From contig OMWI01000050.1 of assembly GCA_900314715.1 (NCBI GenBank), positions 1 to 50,181 on the forward strand: a stretch of 50,181 bases of DNA. The letters are read 5' to 3'. The DNA comes from an uncultured Prevotellaceae bacterium (GTDB lineage Bacteria > Bacteroidota > Bacteroidia > Bacteroidales > Bacteroidaceae). Positions 46,407 to 50,181 of this stretch are shown in pieces. The position numbers and the translations under genes are program-made. The number at the start of each line of letters is the position of its first letter. The stretch's first letter is position 1. The notes below the pieces were generated by a model, which made no database searches, was not told the DNA's origin, and worked only from the letters and a program-made list of their open reading frames with translations.

Positions 46407-46425
46407 ACAATATAATATTGATTGT

Positions 46426-46653
46426 ATGAAAAAGATATTGTTGACTCTTATGTTATTGTCATCATATTCAGTTTTCGCCCAAGAATATGTTAAGGTTTTC
46501 GATGACAAGGAAATGGATTATTATGCCTATTCCCAATGTGAACAGGATAAGTATGATAATTATCTTTTATGGACAAAGCAAGTCATTAAGAAAGAGCAAT
46601 TGACCAAGTTGAGAAATCGTATGGTTATAGAAATATCGTTTAGGGTGCAATAA
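46426..46653 (+). CDS. Small secreted protein, probably truncated
   Basis: This 75-residue product starts at the ATG at 46426, which gives a clean signal peptide (MKKILLTLMLLSSYSVFA-Q) right after a promoter box. The mature part is only about 56 residues (EYVKVFDDKEMDYYAYSQCEQDKYDNYLLWTK...), short for a folded secreted protein. After the stop there is gene-like but broken sequence up to the next gene, so this could be the front end of a longer secreted protein that has decayed. Function unknown. Confidence 0.5.
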   Translation: MKKILLTLMLLSSYSVFAQEYVKVFDDKEMDYYAYSQCEQDKYDNYLLWTKQVIKKEQLTKLRNRMVIEISFRVQ

Positions 46654-46906
46654 TAAAACTAATTCCACGTTGTAATACTAAATGCTATCAATAAACGTTC
46701 ATGGGTGAATACCAATCATTGAAATTGCTCATAATCCTTTAAAAATACAGTAGAATATTTTGACAAAGGAAAACACCAATGTCGTTTTTATCTAAGACAG
46801 AATATAACAAAGAGAAAGATTTGTGGAACTCAATTAGATAGCCATTTATCAGATTACTATATTGATTTGAAATAATTAAGGACTTTTAATGTAATAGGAT
46901 GAATAT
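46654..46906 (+). other. Intergenic stretch with possible gene remnant
   Basis: No intact gene is present. From about 46731 to 46869 an open frame without a start codon reads through 46 residues, including VEYFDKGKHQCRFYLRQ. It may be a decayed 3' part of the gene at 46426 or chance. No clear -7 element is visible upstream of the AIPR gene. Confidence 0.3.
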
Positions 46907-48673
46907 ATGGATATTATAACGAAATCTCATTTTGAACAATTTAAGAAACAGTATGGGTATGAAAATAAATCTGAGAGTGATGCTTTCGAGCTATTCTCAA
47001 TTTACTGCATTGTTTCAAAATACATAAAAACTGACACAATAAGCCAGTCTTTATTAGATGACTTAAATGTTGGGAATGGAGGAGACTGGGGGATTGATGG
47101 CTTCATTCTTATAGTTAATGGCAAAATTGTCACTAGTCAGCAAGAGGTTGATGATCTTTTGATAGCAAATGGATCTCTTTCCCTTAAAATTGTTTTAGTT
47201 CAGGCAAAAACTTCACAGAATTTCAACGTTGCAGAACTTGGACAATTTTTAGATGGTGCAGAGTATATTTTAAAAGATGTTCTTGGACATAATGACTTGC
47301 CTTCATGTAATGAGGATCTTATTGAATATCGAAATCTTGTAAAGTATATATATTCAAAAAGCGCGGACTTTGACAATGGAATTAATCCACTATTTGAGAT
47401 TTATTATGTAACATGTGGGGATTATAATAGTCAAGCAGATTTTGTCGCAAAAATAACTAAGACAGAGGAAATAATAAACAATTTTGATTTGACGAGTAAC
47501 TTTAAATGTCATATGCTTGGCAAAAAAGAAATTGTTGGATATTATAAAGATACCAAATCAAAAATTGAAGTAGATATAAAGGTGGATCAGAAAATTTCTT
47601 TGCCAGAAATAAAGAATGTAGAGCAAAGTTTCTTGTGCCTTATTCCTTTTAAAGAATTTAGGAAATTGATAATCGGTCCTGATTCTAAAATTATTCATTC
47701 TGTTTTCTATGATAACATTCGTTCTTTTCAAGGGGAAAATTCCGTAAATAAAGCAATGTCGGAATCATTAAAGAAAGGGGATATTAATTTGTTTGCTGCG
47801 ATGAATAATGGAATAACCGTAATTGCAAAAGGATTAATCACAACAGGAACAAATGTTCATCTTTCTGATTATCAAATAGTGAATGGATGTCAAACTAGTA
47901 ATGTCTTACAACAAAATTTGAACATTCCAAATATTGACGATTTGGTATTAACTGTTAAAATAATTTCTTCAAAGGATAAAGAAATACGAGACAAAATTAT
48001 TGTAGGTAATAATAGTCAAACAGAAGTAAAAAGAGAACAGTTAGTTGCATTATTAGATACCCAAAAATATATAGAGGATTACTATAATGCTCAAAACAAA
48101 TATGAGAAATTGTATTATGAGCGTCGTTCAAAGCAATATAGATTTGACGAAACTCAGATACCTTCATATAAAGTTATTACTATTCCTTTCCAAATAAAAG
48201 CATTTGTTTCTATGGCTATGGGAGAGCCTCATAAAGTAAGTGGATATTATGGTAGCATCGTTGAACAATTTGACAAAAATGGCATTCGAGTATTTGCTCC
48301 AGAAACAAATCCAGCATTATATTATACAAGTGCTTTAGCTTGTTATAAAATGACAGAAAGTTTTAATAACAACTTGATACCACGTAAATATAAGAAAGTA
48401 AAATTCCATTTGTTATTAGCATTTAGACTGATGTGCGAGAAGGATTCTCAACCTCAATTTAATAGTCACAAAGTACAATCCTATTGCGATTATTTATGCG
48501 AAATATTATGTGACAGAAATAGATGTCAAAAAGGATTTGAAGCTGCTATCAAATTGATTGATATTGCTCTTACACGTGAGCCTAAAGACCAAGATAGAAT
48601 GAGTAAGAATTTCACAGAAAAACTATTTAGACTATCTTTTCAGGTTAATGAAAAAAAGAATCAAAAGAAATAG
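46907..48673 (+). CDS. AIPR-family abortive infection protein with nuclease-like N-terminus
   Basis: This 588-residue protein is very AT-rich in codon use. Residues about 240-420 carry the AIPR family hallmark: VFYDNIRSFQGENSVNKAM, FAAMNNGITVIAKG, DYQIVNGCQTSNVL and IRDKIIVGNNSQTEVKREQLVALL. The N-terminal 130 residues contain GGDWGIDGFIL with Asp60 and Asp64, then IVLVQAKTS with Gln99-x-Lys101. This is the D...QxK arrangement of PD-(D/E)xK nucleases such as Mrr-like enzymes. AIPR proteins are linked to phage resistance by abortive infection. The inference is that the nuclease-like part is the effector and the AIPR core the sensor or regulator. It is a lone gene, convergent with the protease gene, in a stretch that looks acquired. 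Confidence 0.82.
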   Translation: MDIITKSHFEQFKKQYGYENKSESDAFELFSIYCIVSKYIKTDTISQSLLDDLNVGNGGDWGIDGFILIVNGKIVTSQQEVDDLLIANGSLSLKIVLVQAKTSQNFNVAELGQFLDGAEYILKDVLGHNDLPSCNEDLIEYRNLVKYIYSKSADFDNGINPLFEIYYVTCGDYNSQADFVAKITKTEEIINNFDLTSNFKCHMLGKKEIVGYYKDTKSKIEVDIKVDQKISLPEIKNVEQSFLCLIPFKEFRKLIIGPDSKIIHSVFYDNIRSFQGENSVNKAMSESLKKGDINLFAAMNNGITVIAKGLITTGTNVHLSDYQIVNGCQTSNVLQQNLNIPNIDDLVLTVKIISSKDKEIRDKIIVGNNSQTEVKREQLVALLDTQKYIEDYYNAQNKYEKLYYERRSKQYRFDETQIPSYKVITIPFQIKAFVSMAMGEPHKVSGYYGSIVEQFDKNGIRVFAPETNPALYYTSALACYKMTESFNNNLIPRKYKKVKFHLLLAFRLMCEKDSQPQFNSHKVQSYCDYLCEILCDRNRCQKGFEAAIKLIDIALTREPKDQDRMSKNFTEKLFRLSFQVNEKKNQKK

Positions 48674-48698
48674 ACAAACAATAATGCTATTCGACCAA

Positions 48699-48736
48699 AA
48701 AGGGATTACGGCGATAACCTCTCCGTATTCCCCTTT
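48699..48736. terminator. Terminator between convergent genes
   Basis: AAAGGGATTACGG pairs with CCGTATTCCCCTTT (one bulge) across a short loop, and is followed by a T-rich run on the plus strand. It ends the AIPR transcript and may serve the opposing gene. Confidence 0.65.
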
Positions 48737-48784
48737 ATTATTTTATTATCCTTACAAATTTTTATTTGTAAATATTTAGATAAA

Positions 48785-50092
48785 TCAATTGGAACATCTG
48801 ATAATATAGACGTAATTTTTTATTTTTTTTACTTGATCTTTCAACTCTTTATCCATAGGTTTAGTCGAAGTAGGAAAGATTGAAGCAGAAGAAACGCTTT
48901 CTATTAAATTTTTTAGGTAAGAACTCTTTATGGCATAGCTTGCGTTTTCTGCCCCTTCATGTTTTGCACATATTATACCAACTAGTCTTCCCTTCATATC
49001 AAACATGGGTCCACCACTGTTTCCTGGTTGAATGGGAGCAGATATTTGGTATAATGATACATCACCTTCATAACCACTTCTGGAGCTAACTATGCCATTT
49101 GTCAGTTTGATTTCATCACCCATAGACTTAGTCAAAGGATATCCTAAAACATAAATATTCTCTCCCACGTCAATCATAGAAGGATAAAATGAATATGGTG
49201 GATAAATTGTTTTTGCAATATTAGCATCCGAAATTTTAAGCAAAGCCAAATCGCAGACTTTATCTATTCCTATTACCTCTGCTTGATATCCCTTTTCAAA
49301 ATTGCCATTGATTCCAAAGATTTCTATAGATTTTGCATTTTCTGCTATATGGTAATTCGTAACTACATACCCATCTTTTAAAGCGAATCCAGTACCAGAC
49401 CATTTTGATGACAATGTGGACTCGACACTTTCAGTTCCATTTCCTTTCATTTTTATATACTGCTGTACATCATCCCCATCTTTGATGTTCATAATTCCAT
49501 CTTCAAAAGTAACTGTAATTTTTTGTTCAGTACTTTCCGAAATATAACGTCTTCCCAAAAATATATTAGGATATGCTGTTGCTTTCAATTCAGCCCAAAT
49601 ATCACCAATATTCCATCCAGGTTGTGCTGGATCTGTATTTACAATAACATAATTATCATCTTCTTGTAAAAAGGCTAAGTGCCAAGCAGCTTCGACTCCT
49701 TCATATTCTCCAGCATATTTACTCTTTGATTTTGCAATATGCTCTTCTATATTCTTTTTTGCTTCTTCAAAATTAATTTTATGTTCTACTGGTTCAATCT
49801 GTATGTCATTCCAATATAGCCCCCTTTTACCGTTATTTTCTTCAATTGAAAATTTAGACACGCTTTCTTTTATGGGTGGGAAGAACAAACGAAACGCTAT
49901 ATATACAGAATTGTTTCCAAAATCTGTAAAAAAATCATATTTTTTACCTGTTTCTGAAGCTATAAACTTGTTTTGATTATTTATTAGTCGCTCAATCATA
50001 ATTAGTTTATTTCTAACAGGTTTACCAGTTTCAGGATCTTCATATAGGATGTATGTTTCTGGGCTTATTATTATTCCATTTTTTCGGCGCAA
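48785..50092 (-). CDS. Trypsin-like (S1C) serine protease, N-terminally truncated
   Basis: The readable part has 435 residues counted from a TTG at 50092. The C-terminal half is a chymotrypsin-fold protease: His248 in VTNYHIAEN, Asp281 in VCDLALLKI and Ser359 in QPGNSGGPMFD, as in DegP/HtrA relatives but with no PDZ domain visible. The N-terminal half (about 1-215) contains a helical EEAKKNIEEHIAKS region and a beta-rich domain I do not recognise. No signal peptide or ATG is found at the front. The frame extends upstream only to a stop at 50123-50125, and the sequence there looks unrelated. The original start has probably been lost, so expression and export are doubtful. Confidence 0.72.
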   Translation of the reverse strand: MRRKNGIIISPETYILYEDPETGKPVRNKLIMIERLINNQNKFIASETGKKYDFFTDFGNNSVYIAFRLFFPPIKESVSKFSIEENNGKRGLYWNDIQIEPVEHKINFEEAKKNIEEHIAKSKSKYAGEYEGVEAAWHLAFLQEDDNYVIVNTDPAQPGWNIGDIWAELKATAYPNIFLGRRYISESTEQKITVTFEDGIMNIKDGDDVQQYIKMKGNGTESVESTLSSKWSGTGFALKDGYVVTNYHIAENAKSIEIFGINGNFEKGYQAEVIGIDKVCDLALLKISDANIAKTIYPPYSFYPSMIDVGENIYVLGYPLTKSMGDEIKLTNGIVSSRSGYEGDVSLYQISAPIQPGNSGGPMFDMKGRLVGIICAKHEGAENASYAIKSSYLKNLIESVSSASIFPTSTKPMDKELKDQVKKIKNYVYIIRCSN

Positions 50093-50181
50093 CCGACAAA
50101 CCCTGTGGGGGGGTGTAAGTCGCTAACCCAAAACTGTTGCTAAACGGTACATGAAGAAAGGGATGTCTCTAACTCCTTTCA
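50093..50181. other. Apparent foreign junction upstream of the truncated protease
   Basis: The sequence changes abruptly from AT-rich protease coding to a C/G-rich stretch (the C-run of ACACCCCCCCAC on the minus strand) just where the protease loses its expected N-terminus. A short minus-strand frame from the edge reads KGVRDIPFFMYRLATVLG then stops. This may be the end of a repeat or mobile element whose bulk lies outside the window. Confidence 0.4.

Noticed and set aside
46327-46425. 33-codon extension of the small secreted protein
   Set aside because: It overlaps the promoter box at 46398-46406 and hides a clean signal peptide starting at 46426.

Overview
The window looks like a chromosomal segment of a Bacteroidota bacterium, most likely a Prevotellaceae-type gut Bacteroidales. 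The evidence is two SusC/SusD pairs, many Bacteroidota-style lipoproteins, glycoside hydrolases typical of that group, and the Bacteroidota promoter -7 signature TAnnTTTG(C) at eight places, usually with a TTTG about 19-20 bp upstream. Genus-level placement is inference from protein style; no rRNA or tRNA gene was seen.

Layout. 1-3.5 kb: a possible transposase tail, a secreted protein of unknown function and a secreted subtilisin-like protease. 3.5-6.2 kb: an orphan ATP-grasp-like enzyme and a GH43 glycosidase. 6.3-9.8 kb: manC-gmd-fcl, the complete route from mannose-1-phosphate and GTP to GDP-L-fucose. 9.8-15 kb: secreted GH35 and GH2-type glycosidases separated by a 22-bp minisatellite. 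15-21.3 kb: a large secreted surface protein, a polytopic membrane protein, and a TolB-like propeller lipoprotein carrying a CxxCH haem-type motif. 21.3-26.2 kb: a 1339-residue secreted mosaic protein (solenoid-like repeats at the N-terminus, dockerin-like C-terminus) flanked by two copies of the same stem-loop element. 26.2-43.2 kb: one long co-directional locus, FAS1-SusC-SusD-FAS1-FAS1-SusC-SusD, with no enzyme in it. 43.4-46.1 kb: valS on the minus strand. 46.3-50.2 kb: an AT-rich accessory stretch with a small secreted protein, an AIPR-family abortive-infection protein with a nuclease-like N-terminus, and a trypsin-like protease that appears to have lost its N-terminus.

How the parts work together. 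The FAS1/SusCD locus encodes two outer-membrane uptake systems plus three surface or periplasmic FAS1 lipoproteins, so it probably binds and imports a macromolecular ligand whose identity cannot be read here. GH43, GH35 and GH2 would trim plant- or host-type glycans. GDP-fucose would feed fucosylation of surface polymers or glycoproteins, but no glycosyltransferase lies in the window.

The most unusual theme is short-period repeats. Intergenic gaps contain 8-, 9- and 22-bp tandem arrays and inverted repeats. Similar repeat-like sequence also appears inside the reading frames of valS and the GH2 gene, where it adds low-complexity peptide insertions.
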